In this document: positions 46,330-54,328 of the stretch, piece by piece
Numbering within the stretch: position 1 is the stretch's first letter
Layout of the letters: each line of letters begins with the position of its first letter
From: Pseudoxanthomonas sp. X-1
Lineage (GTDB): Bacteria > Pseudomonadota > Gammaproteobacteria > Xanthomonadales > Xanthomonadaceae
Direction of reading: 5' to 3'
Length of the DNA stretch: 64,000 nt
Assembly: GCF_020042665.1 (NCBI RefSeq)
Contig: NZ_CP083376.1
Location: 718,001-782,000, forward strand
The notes under the pieces: generated by a model
Told to the model about the DNA's origin: nothing
What the model saw: the letters and a program-made list of their open reading frames with translations, nothing else
Database searches by the model: none
Program-made: the position numbers and the translations under genes

Positions 46330-46599
46330 CTACACGTCCATCAGCGGCTTGTGCTTGATGTGCCGGGCAAAGACCTGCATGAACTGCGGATCGACGCGCG
46401 CACCCCACACCGCCAGCGAATGGCCGACGACCCAGAGCACCACACCGGGAATCCACAGTTGCAAGCCCAGGCCCATGGCGGCGGCCAGCGTGCCGTTAGC
46501 AATGGCGACGGTGCGCGGCGCACCGCCCATGAGGATCGGCTCGGTCAGCGAGCGGTGCAGCGGCACCTCGAAGCCCGGCAGGTCGTTGGCCGTGCTCAT
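46330..46599 (-). CDS. trbD: TrbD, VirB3-like membrane protein
   Basis: The 89-aa product starts MSTANDLPGFEVPLHRSLTE and has two membrane segments (NGTLAAAMGLGLQLWIPGVV and the next). VirB3-type proteins work with the VirB4 ATPase encoded next. The start overlaps the trbC stop. Confidence 0.9.
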   Translation of the reverse strand: MSTANDLPGFEVPLHRSLTEPILMGGAPRTVAIANGTLAAAMGLGLQLWIPGVVLWVVGHSLAVWGARVDPQFMQVFARHIKHKPLMDV

Positions 46600-46979
46600 A
46601 CGACGGCCCCACCGGAGAAGCTGAAGAACGACAGGAAGAACGAGGACGCGGCGAAGGCGATGGTCAGGCCGAACACGATCTGGATCAGCTTGCGAAAGCC
46701 GCCTGACGTGTCGCCGAAGGCCAGTGCCAGGCCCGTGGCGATGATGATGATGACGGCGACGATGCGCGCGACCGGCCCCTGGATGGAATCGAGGATGGAT
46801 TGCAGCGGGCCTTCCCACGGCATCGAGGAGCCGGCGGCCTTCGCGGTTCCGGCCGTCATCAGCATGGTGGCGGCCAGCAGCAGGCCGTGGTGTGCTGGCG
46901 CGGCCAGCCGCCGCAGGCGGGCGAAGGCCGAAGCCGGATTTACGGAAATACGCAAAGCATGGGCGTTCATCTGCGTCAT
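46596..46979 (-). CDS. trbC: TrbC, VirB2-like conjugative pilin
   Basis: The 127-aa prepilin has a long signal (HHGLLLAATMLMTAGTAKAA) and a mature part with two hydrophobic helices (ARIVAVIIIIATGLALAFGD and FGLTIAFAASSFFLSFFSF). It forms the shaft of the mating pilus. Four-base overlaps link it to trbB and trbD. Confidence 0.91.
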   Translation of the reverse strand: MTQMNAHALRISVNPASAFARLRRLAAPAHHGLLLAATMLMTAGTAKAAGSSMPWEGPLQSILDSIQGPVARIVAVIIIIATGLALAFGDTSGGFRKLIQIVFGLTIAFAASSFFLSFFSFSGGAVV

Positions 46980-48004
46980 GGCAGTTCTCCAGGTTGGTCA
47001 GGGGACGGGGAAGAAAGCGGCGGCAGCTCGGGAAACGGCGTTTCCAGCGCGTCCGCCAGGCGATAGCTCGCAGCGTCGAAGCCAACGACGCGGGCGATGG
47101 TTTCGACGTGGCGCTTGCGGCCACGCCCGGCGATGTGGATGACGACGTTGACCGCCTCGGCGATCAGCGCCCGAGGTGGGTTCACCGCCACTTCGAGAAT
47201 CAGTTGCTCCAGGCGCAGCAGCGCGCCCAACGCCGAACCGGCGTGGATGGTGGCGATGCCGCCGGGATGGCCGGTGCCCCACACCTTGATGAGATCCAGC
47301 GCCTCGCCGCCGCGTACTTCGCCAACGACGACGCGATCCGGGCGCAGGCGCATCGTGGCGCGCACCAGCTCCTGCATCGACACCACGCCGGTGCGCGTGC
47401 GCAGCGGCACATGGTCGCGGGCGGCGCATTGCAGCTCGATAGTGTCTTCGAGCACCAACACACGGTCGCCGGTGGCGGCGATCTCGGCGAGCAAGGCGTT
47501 GGCCAGCGTGGTCTTGCCGCTGCTGGTGCCACCGGCGATCAGGATGTTCTGCCGCGCGCGCACGGCGCGGCGCAGGAACTCGGCTTGTCCAGCGGTCAGG
47601 ATGCCGTCGGCCACATACTGATCCAGGCCGATGATGCTCACGGCACGCTTGCGCAGCGCGAACGCCGGGCCAGGCGCGGCCGGCGGCAAGATGCCCTCGA
47701 AGCGTTCGCCAGTCTCGGGCAGCTCGGCAGTCAGCAGCGGCTGGCCGCGATGCACTTCCGCGCCGACGTGGGCCGCCACCAGCCGGATGATGCGTTCGCC
47801 ATCGGCCTCGGGTAGTTCGACGCCCAGCGGCGTACGGCCCAACGACAACCGATCCACCCATAGGGTGCGATCAGGGTTAAGCATGATTTCCACCACGTCC
47901 GGGTCTTCCAGCGCGGCGGCGATCAGCGGCCCCATTGCCGTGCGCAGCATCTGGATGCGGCGATCCAGCGCGGTGGTTATGGATGACTTCGGAACGGCGC
48001 TCAT
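46976..48004 (-). CDS. trbB: TrbB, VirB11-like ATPase
   Basis: The 342-aa product is a hexameric secretion ATPase: Walker A GGTSSGKTTLANALLAE, the Asp box VLVLEDTIELQC, and His box GHPGGIATIHAGSA. It energises pilus assembly and substrate transfer in the cytoplasm beneath the channel. The start overlaps the copG stop. Confidence 0.95.
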   Translation of the reverse strand: MSAVPKSSITTALDRRIQMLRTAMGPLIAAALEDPDVVEIMLNPDRTLWVDRLSLGRTPLGVELPEADGERIIRLVAAHVGAEVHRGQPLLTAELPETGERFEGILPPAAPGPAFALRKRAVSIIGLDQYVADGILTAGQAEFLRRAVRARQNILIAGGTSSGKTTLANALLAEIAATGDRVLVLEDTIELQCAARDHVPLRTRTGVVSMQELVRATMRLRPDRVVVGEVRGGEALDLIKVWGTGHPGGIATIHAGSALGALLRLEQLILEVAVNPPRALIAEAVNVVIHIAGRGRKRHVETIARVVGFDAASYRLADALETPFPELPPLSSPSPDQPGELP

Positions 48005-48477
48005 GAGGCACGCTCCGTAGCGCGTTCATGGGCTTCCGCCTGTGTCGCCGCGTCATCCATCCGCATCGGGTCGGGATGCAGTTCTTCCACCACGTCCCGC
48101 ACCAGGCTCCGGCCGCGCAGCAGGTGGCGGCCGAGTTGTTCGACGAACTGCTCGAAGCGGGCCTTGCCTTGGGCGCGGGCTGCGTCTTGATGCGCCTCGG
48201 GAATGGGCGTGCTGACGGTCAGGAAGTAGCGGACGAACAGCGCCAGCGTCTCGATCTGGATGTTCTGGTCGCGCTCCAGGCGCTCGGCCTGCCGCGACAG
48301 GCGATCCAGCCGCTTGGCAATGGCGGCCTCGCGCTGGTCGCCGGCATCGGGCGATAGCCACGATGCGAGCGCCGCCGCGACTATGCTGGATTTCGACACA
48401 CCTTTCTTGGCGGCCAGTTCCTCCAGGCGCTTGGCGTGCTCGTGCTGGATGAACAGATTGAGGCGGTATTGGCTCAT
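48001..48477 (-). CDS. CopG-like ribbon-helix-helix protein of ICE
   Basis: The 158-aa product starts MSQYRLNLFIQHEHAKRLEE, with a ribbon-helix-helix fold (AAKKGVSKSSIVAAALASWL) and a helical C-terminal part. A CopG gene always lies between traG and trbB in Tn4371 ICEs; it may regulate the operon or act with the relaxosome. Overlaps both neighbours by 4 nt. Confidence 0.85.
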   Translation of the reverse strand: MSQYRLNLFIQHEHAKRLEELAAKKGVSKSSIVAAALASWLSPDAGDQREAAIAKRLDRLSRQAERLERDQNIQIETLALFVRYFLTVSTPIPEAHQDAARAQGKARFEQFVEQLGRHLLRGRSLVRDVVEELHPDPMRMDDAATQAEAHERATERAS

Positions 48478-50474
48478 AACTCGATTCCGTCGTGTTGGTC
48501 GAGGGAAGCCAGCCGGGCCGTGCGCTGCATGGCCGGGTCGAGCTGGCCGGGAAGCGGCAGCGGCAGGTCGTCGTCGTCATCGAGCAGCGCCAAGTCGTTG
48601 GCGAGAGCCGCTTGTTCGGGGTGGTACTCGGCAACCTCGGATAGCTCCGGCTGCCAGCGCGGGCCTCCGTCATCGGTGCCGCCCAGGTCATCGGCGGATG
48701 CCGTAGCCAGTGCGGCAGGGACGGCGGGAATCGCCAAGCCGCTCCAGTCGTCGGGGCGCGATGGCGGTGCGTCGGCGTACTGCCCGGACGCGAGCGCAGG
48801 CGGCGACAGGACACGCCGCTTGAAATTGGCATCGGTGTAGTAGCGCAGCTTCTTCGCCTTGATCGGCGGCAGGCTGGACACCATCACCACCGATTCGTCG
48901 GGCGGAAGCTGCATCACTTCGCCCGGTGTCAGCAGCGGTCGGGCCGTCTCTTGGCGCGACACCATGAGATGCCCGAGCCACGGCGCGAGCCGGTGGCCGG
49001 CGTAGTTGCGCTGCGCGCGCAGCTCGGTGGCGGTGCCGAGCGTTTCGGAGATCCGTTTGGCCGTGCGCTCGTCGTTGGTGGCGAACGTCACACGGACGTG
49101 GCAGTTGTCGAGGATGGAATGGTTCTGGCCGTAGGCTTTGTCGATCTGGTTGAGCGACTGCGCGATGAGGAAACTGCGGATGCCGTAGCCGGCCATGAAC
49201 GCCAGCGCCGTCTCGAAGAAGTCGAGCCGGCCCAGCGCCGGGAACTCATCGAGCATCAGCAGCAGCTTGTGGCGACGGGCGATGCCGTCGCTGCCGTCGA
49301 GCGATTCGGTCAACCGCCGTCCGAGCTGGTTGAGGATCAACCGGATCAGCGGCTTGGTGCGGCTAATGTCCGAAGGCGGCACCACGAGGTACAGCGATAC
49401 CGGGTGCTCGGCGGAAATCAGGTCGGCGATGCGCCAGTCGCAGCGCGATGTGACTTCGGCCACCGTGGGATCGCGGTACAGACCGAGGAACGACATGGCG
49501 GTGCTCAACACGCCGGAGCGTTCGTTGTCCGACTTGTTGAGCACTTCGCGCGCAGCGGACGCGACAACCGGGTGCGGTGCATCGCCCAGGTGCTTGGTCG
49601 TCATCATCCGGTGCAAGGTCAGCTCGAACGGGCACGCTGGATCGGACAGGAAATTCGCCACCCCACGCAAAGTTTTGTCGGTGCCCGCGTAGAGCACATG
49701 CAGGATGGCGCCGACCAGCAGCGCGTGCGAAGTCTTTTCCCAATGATTCCTGCGTTCGAGCGCCCCGTCTGGATCGACCAGAATGTCGGCCACGTTCTGC
49801 ACGTCGCGCACCTCATGCGCGCCGCGCCGCACTTCCAGCAGCGGGTTGTAGGCTGCCGACTTCGCATCCGTCGGGTTGAACAGCAGGCAATGCGAGAAGC
49901 GCGAGCGCCAGCCGGCGGTGAGCGTCCAGTTCTCGCCTTTAATGTCGTGGACGACGACGGACGCGGGCCAGCTCAATAAGGTCGGCACCACTAGGCCGAC
50001 ACCCTTGCCGGAGCGCGTCGGCGCGAAGGTCAGGACGTGTTCCGGGCCTTCGTGGCGCAGGTACTGGCCGCGATGCTGGCCGAGGAAGATGCCGGCGGGC
50101 TGTGTCAGCCCGGCCTTGCGAATGTCGGCAGCATCAGCCCAGCGTGCGGAGCCGTAGGTGGTGACGAGGCGCGATTGCCGCGAGCGCCACACCGACATGG
50201 CGATGGCGACGATCACGGCCACCAGGCCGCTGCCGCCCGCGATGGCCCCGCCTATGTCGAAGACGTGCGGCGCGTAGGCATCGAAGAGGAACCACCACTC
50301 GAACAGCCGCCAAGGGTGATAGACCGTCGTTCCGAAGAAATCAAACCAGGGCGAGCCAAGGCGTACTTGATAGGCCAGAGCGGCGGCTGTCCATTGCGTT
50401 GCACTCCATACGCCGGCGATCACGATGCCGAAGACGGCGGCGATCTGCCCGAATAGCACGCCCTGAGCTTGCAT
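48474..50474 (-). CDS. traG: TraG, VirD4-like coupling ATPase
   Basis: The 666-aa product has N-terminal membrane segments (VLFGQIAAVFGIVIAGVWSA and another), Walker A FAPTRSGKGVGLVVPTLL and Walker B LLLMLDEFPALGRLDFFE. It brings the relaxase-bound DNA to the mating channel. It is the first gene of the trb operon. A 232-bp leader separates it from the EexN-like gene and carries a hairpin CGGCAT-CAAT-ATGCCG (50581-50596). Confidence 0.94.
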   Translation of the reverse strand: MQAQGVLFGQIAAVFGIVIAGVWSATQWTAAALAYQVRLGSPWFDFFGTTVYHPWRLFEWWFLFDAYAPHVFDIGGAIAGGSGLVAVIVAIAMSVWRSRQSRLVTTYGSARWADAADIRKAGLTQPAGIFLGQHRGQYLRHEGPEHVLTFAPTRSGKGVGLVVPTLLSWPASVVVHDIKGENWTLTAGWRSRFSHCLLFNPTDAKSAAYNPLLEVRRGAHEVRDVQNVADILVDPDGALERRNHWEKTSHALLVGAILHVLYAGTDKTLRGVANFLSDPACPFELTLHRMMTTKHLGDAPHPVVASAAREVLNKSDNERSGVLSTAMSFLGLYRDPTVAEVTSRCDWRIADLISAEHPVSLYLVVPPSDISRTKPLIRLILNQLGRRLTESLDGSDGIARRHKLLLMLDEFPALGRLDFFETALAFMAGYGIRSFLIAQSLNQIDKAYGQNHSILDNCHVRVTFATNDERTAKRISETLGTATELRAQRNYAGHRLAPWLGHLMVSRQETARPLLTPGEVMQLPPDESVVMVSSLPPIKAKKLRYYTDANFKRRVLSPPALASGQYADAPPSRPDDWSGLAIPAVPAALATASADDLGGTDDGGPRWQPELSEVAEYHPEQAALANDLALLDDDDDLPLPLPGQLDPAMQRTARLASLDQHDGIEL

Positions 50475-50706
50475 GTCTGGCCTCCGATTTCTGCGCTTAT
50501 TCCTCGTTCACGCGCGGCACAAGGACGTGCCGCATAGCGCGAGGATCAGAGCCGATTCGGCACCGGTCAAAGACCGTTTTCGGCATCAATATGCCGGAAA
50601 AAACAATATCTCCAGTTGGGGAGCGATCAATAAAAACGCCGCGAATACTGGCTCATTGCGGCGTGTCGAGAAATAAATTGAAATTTTCGTGGCAGAGCCG
50701 CCACGG

Positions 50707-50985
50707 TCAGAAATTGGGTGGATTCTCCGGCGGCGTATAAGGCACCTTGCCATCGCCAATGAATCGTTTGCGCGTGGCTTCGGCCACGCGGTTGCACAAT
50801 ACATCGCCGAGGATGGAGCGATCGGTCTTGCATTGCTGACGCAGTTCTTTCAGCCGTTCGGGATTGGATGCCAGTTCTTCAACGGTCGGCACGTTGGTCT
50901 GCTTTGGCGTTTCGTACTTCGGTGTTTCGGATAGGCCGCAGGCCGACAGCATCACGGCCAACAAGAACCGGATGGTTTTCTTCAT
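50707..50985 (-). CDS. EexN-family lipoprotein of ICE
   Basis: The 92-aa product starts MKKTIRFLLAVMLSACGLSE with lipobox LSAC, then SNPERLKELRQQCKTDRSIL and VAEATRKRFIGDG. EexN proteins give entry exclusion. It is a clear relative of the lipoprotein between trbJ and trbL, but of lower G+C. It overlaps the LysR stop, forming a two-gene unit. Confidence 0.85.
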   Translation of the reverse strand: MKKTIRFLLAVMLSACGLSETPKYETPKQTNVPTVEELASNPERLKELRQQCKTDRSILGDVLCNRVAEATRKRFIGDGKVPYTPPENPPNF

Positions 50986-51926
50986 GGCTTGGGTTCCTCC
51001 GTGGGGTCGGGATCAATACGCGGCGCGGCTCGGCTGCTTTCCGGGGACTCAATGGCCTGCACGCGTTCAATGAACCGATCCAGCGTATCCGAAGGATCAC
51101 CTTCCGGGCGTAAAAGATAGGTCGTGAGCATTGGCGAGCGCCCAGCCAGCGGACGTGCGACAACGCCCTGTTCCCGACTGGCTGCGATGTGCGCATAGCC
51201 CGTCAGACCCAAGCCGAAGCCTGCAGATACCAATGCCATCATCAAATCGCACGAAACAACCCGTTCGGCAACGAGCGGTTCCATGCCCACACGACGCAGC
51301 ACCTTCTCGACCTGTCGGGCATGGCCTTCGCACATATGAGGATCAGCGAGAATCAGCGGAAATCGCATCACTTCTTCCAGTGGGATCCTTCGATACTTGA
51401 GCAAGTCATGCCGTGCTGGCACCGCCACCATCAATGGATCGTTCCAGGCTGGCATGGCTACTATTCCGTCTCCAACCTCATCGGAGCGGGCAAGTCCCAT
51501 GTCGTACAAATCGCAATGAATTCCCTTGATCTGCTGCGAAAGCGAAACCTCGAAGAAACGAATTTCAACTTCAGGCTCTTCCTGTCGGCAGAGTGCCAGC
51601 AAAGCCGGCAGGCGCGTCGGCGTGATACCGTCGGACAAGGCAATACGCAATTGGTGATGAAAGCCATTAGCTGCAGCTTTCACGCTATCACGCGCTTGCT
51701 GTATCGAAAGGAAGATACGTGGCACATGCTCCGCAAATAGCTTGCCAGCGCGGGTCAATTTGGTGCTACGGCTAGTTCGGATAAATAGCTGCGCACCGAG
51801 TTCTTCCTCCAGCTCTCTGATGGCCCGTGATAGTGGTGATTGCTCAATATGCAGCTTCTGCGCTGCACGGGCAAAATGAAGTTCCTCGTGAACAGCCCAA
51901 AAGCAGCGAAGGTGCCTTAGTTCCAT
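50982..51926 (-). CDS. LysR-family regulator of ICE (TraR-like)
   Basis: The 314-aa product has the LysR winged helix (MELRHLRCFWAVHEELHFAR, then LHIEQSPLSRAIRELEEELG) and a substrate-binding domain. A LysR gene next to traG is a fixed part of Tn4371 ICEs. The inducer is unknown. The C-terminal tail (SRAAPRIDPDPTEEPKP) is polar and likely unstructured. Confidence 0.88.
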   Translation of the reverse strand: MELRHLRCFWAVHEELHFARAAQKLHIEQSPLSRAIRELEEELGAQLFIRTSRSTKLTRAGKLFAEHVPRIFLSIQQARDSVKAAANGFHHQLRIALSDGITPTRLPALLALCRQEEPEVEIRFFEVSLSQQIKGIHCDLYDMGLARSDEVGDGIVAMPAWNDPLMVAVPARHDLLKYRRIPLEEVMRFPLILADPHMCEGHARQVEKVLRRVGMEPLVAERVVSCDLMMALVSAGFGLGLTGYAHIAASREQGVVARPLAGRSPMLTTYLLRPEGDPSDTLDRFIERVQAIESPESSRAAPRIDPDPTEEPKP

Positions 51927-52090
51927 TGGGCATCCATAGTCTCAATAATGTTTCTGTATAGATTGACGATCAGCTGTGAAGTACATAGCCATGATCAATT
52001 TTTATCGTGCTGGCTTGGTGATCCATTAGAAGCACCGATTCGCCAACGTATTGGAAGATAACGGACCGCAAAATCCAGCGTTCACAGTGC

Positions 52091-52435
52091 TCAACGCCTT
52101 ACCTTGTCCCGCTTCCACCCCCGATACTTGATGTCAAGGTGAAGGCTGTACATCGCCGTGAACGCCGGGAACAGGTTCTGCAGCACGCCCACCGAATCCT
52201 GCTTGGCCGAAAAAAGGAAGTAGCTCAGCGTCATCAGGCTGCCGAGCACGCTCATGTACCAGAACAGACGCGGGATCACCGGCTTGCCAGCGCGTTTGGA
52301 GGCGACGAACTGCACCAGCCAGCGGCCGCCAAACATCAGCGCGCCGAGGTAGCCGATCAGCTTCCAGCCGGTCACGTGTACACCGGTCCAGTACATCCAG
52401 GTTAGCGGCTGGTCAAGCCAGTGCAGGTCGTCCAT
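52091..52435 (-). CDS. LAB_N domain small membrane protein
   Basis: The 114-aa product has three hydrophobic segments (LIGYLGALMFGGRWLVQFVA and others) and matches the domain found at the N-terminus of some lipid-A-disaccharide synthases, here without the enzyme. Its start codon shares a base with the stop of the sugar transferase gene (TGATG), so the two work together. A role in lipid carrier or sugar-lipid handling, perhaps as a flippase partner, is inferred. Confidence 0.8.
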   Translation of the reverse strand: MDDLHWLDQPLTWMYWTGVHVTGWKLIGYLGALMFGGRWLVQFVASKRAGKPVIPRLFWYMSVLGSLMTLSYFLFSAKQDSVGVLQNLFPAFTAMYSLHLDIKYRGWKRDKVRR

Positions 52436-53157
52436 CAGACTTCCTCCACCACTGTGCGTTTGCTGCGCGCAATCAGCCAGACCATGCCGTACAAGTCACG
52501 GATGCCGACCAAGGCGCGACCAAGGTTACTGTACTTGGACACGCCGGAGGTGCGCGGCCGATGGTTGACGGGAACGCTCACAGTCTTCCAGCCAGCACGC
52601 TGCATCAATGCTGGCAGGAAGCGGTGCATGTGATCGAAGTACGGCAGATCCAAGAATGCGTCGCGCTCAAACAGCTTGATGCCGCAGCCGGTGTCGGGAG
52701 TGTCGTCGCGCAGCAAGCGTGCCCGGATCGCGTTAGCCCACTTGGATGCCCAGCGCTTGGAACTGGAATCATGGCGAGTAACCCGCCAGCCTGCGAAGAG
52801 CTTCACTTCCGGGACAGCGGCATCACGTGCGGCCAACAGCTTCGGAATGTCGGCCGGATCGTTTTGGCCATCGCCGTCGAGCGTAGCGATCCATGGCGCG
52901 CGCGCAGCCCTCACGCCATTGCGAACCGCTGTGCTCTGCCCGATCTGGCTAGCGTGGCGCAGTATCCTGAGCTCGGGCGTAGAGGATTTCAGCGACTTCA
53001 ACACTGCCAGCGTGTCGTCCCTGGAGTTGTCATCGGCATAAATGATCTCGAAGTTCAACCGCCCACGTAACGAAGAGATGACCTCATCGACCAGTGGCGC
53101 GATGTTATTGCGCTCGTTGAATACCGGAATGACGATTGAAAGTTGCATTTTTCTCAT
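52435..53157 (-). CDS. GT2 polyprenyl-phosphate sugar transferase (ArnC/RgtE/DPM1-like)
   Basis: The 240-aa product starts MRKMQLSIVIPVFNERNNIA. The nucleotide-sugar site is IIYADDNSRDDTLAVL and the metal-binding stretch TLDGDGQNDPADIPKL. There are no strong C-terminal membrane segments, so it resembles DPM1 more than ArnC. It would put a sugar from a UDP- or GDP-donor onto undecaprenyl phosphate. With the UDP-glucuronate epimerase upstream, galacturonic acid is the best guess for the sugar. Confidence 0.82.
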   Translation of the reverse strand: MRKMQLSIVIPVFNERNNIAPLVDEVISSLRGRLNFEIIYADDNSRDDTLAVLKSLKSSTPELRILRHASQIGQSTAVRNGVRAARAPWIATLDGDGQNDPADIPKLLAARDAAVPEVKLFAGWRVTRHDSSSKRWASKWANAIRARLLRDDTPDTGCGIKLFERDAFLDLPYFDHMHRFLPALMQRAGWKTVSVPVNHRPRTSGVSKYSNLGRALVGIRDLYGMVWLIARSKRTVVEEV

Positions 53158-53242
53158 GGATTCATGCTAGTAACTTGGATTGTCCAATAAGACAGATTTT
53201 CGGGATTACGAAGGGCTCGAAAAATAGCAGGGGCCTTCTGCG

Positions 53243-54241
53243 TCAGAGATGACGGAAGTCATCGTGCACGGCTTTATCACCAAAATATTCGCGGCACCAA
53301 TCCACTACTTGCTGCAACCCAAACTCGATCGGGATCGCAGGATCAAATCCGAATGCTGCCTGCGCACGCGAGGTGTCGGCCATCGTGGCGGGCATATCGC
53401 CAGGTTGCATTGGCTTGTAGATTTTCTTGGCTGCCCGTCCAGCGGCGTGCTCGATCACCGCGATGAAACGCTCCAGTTCTACCGGGGTGTGGTTGCCCAG
53501 ATTAAAAACCCGGTGGGGAACTGCTTCTTCCGAGGGATGCTCCAGCGCGCCAAGTACCCCGGCAACGATATCGTCGATGAAGGTGAAGTCGCGCTGCATC
53601 CGGCCATGATTGAACACCTCGATCGGCTGCCCTGTCAGTACCGCGCGGCTGAAAATCAGTGGCGCCATGTCCGGCCTTCCCCAAGGACCGTACACGGTAA
53701 AGAAGCGCAGGCCGGTGGCACGCAAGCCATACAGCTGCGCGTAGGCATACGCGATCAGTTCGTTGGCAGCCTTGGTCGCCGCGTACAACGAGCGCGGCTT
53801 GTCGATGCGCTGATCCTCGGAGAATGGCGGCAGCGCCGAGTCGCCGTACACGGAGCTACTAGAAGCGTAGACACAGTGCCCGACGCTGCGCTGACGGCAT
53901 AGTTCGAGCAGATTGACAAACCCTGCCAAATTGGAATCAACGTAGATATAGGGATTCCGCAGGGAGTAACGCACCCCCGCCTGCGCAGCGAGATGCACCA
54001 CGCGCGTGGGCTTCACCTCGTCGAACAGCGCAGCCAGGCCATCACGGTCGACAAGGTCGATCATGCGAATGTCGACCTTCGGACACAACGCCGCTACACG
54101 ATCTCGCTTGAGTTGTGGGTTGTAATAGTCGTTGTAATTGTCGATTCCGACCACGGCCTCGCCGCGTGAGGCCAATGCACGACAGGTATGAGCGCCTACA
54201 AATCCCGCTGCACCAGTGACAAGGGTGGTCATCGTATCCAT
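53243..54241 (-). CDS. UDP-glucuronate 4-epimerase-like SDR enzyme
   Basis: The 332-aa product has the NAD-binding motif TLVTGAAGFVGAHTCRAL, the catalytic YAATKAANEL (Y-x3-K) and SSSSVYGDSALPPFSED. Sequences such as NYNDYYNPQLKRDR and MQRDFTFIDDIV are typical of the CapI/GAE group, which makes UDP-galacturonate from UDP-glucuronate. It is followed by the polyprenyl-phosphate sugar transferase and LAB_N genes, as if one pathway. Confidence 0.85.
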   Translation of the reverse strand: MDTMTTLVTGAAGFVGAHTCRALASRGEAVVGIDNYNDYYNPQLKRDRVAALCPKVDIRMIDLVDRDGLAALFDEVKPTRVVHLAAQAGVRYSLRNPYIYVDSNLAGFVNLLELCRQRSVGHCVYASSSSVYGDSALPPFSEDQRIDKPRSLYAATKAANELIAYAYAQLYGLRATGLRFFTVYGPWGRPDMAPLIFSRAVLTGQPIEVFNHGRMQRDFTFIDDIVAGVLGALEHPSEEAVPHRVFNLGNHTPVELERFIAVIEHAAGRAAKKIYKPMQPGDMPATMADTSRAQAAFGFDPAIPIEFGLQQVVDWCREYFGDKAVHDDFRHL

Positions 54242-54328
54242 CTTGATGGTGATGCAGCGGTTTCACTGGTACGTGGGGACGCGTCAACCTTGATGGAAAC
54301 GGCGACAAACAGAGATACCGGTGTCATC

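Noticed and set aside
50581..50596. Hairpin CGGCAT-CAAT-ATGCCG as terminator between the exclusion gene and traG
   Set aside because: In the direction of transcription the T-run precedes the stem instead of following it, so it is not a normal intrinsic terminator. A leader structure remains possible.
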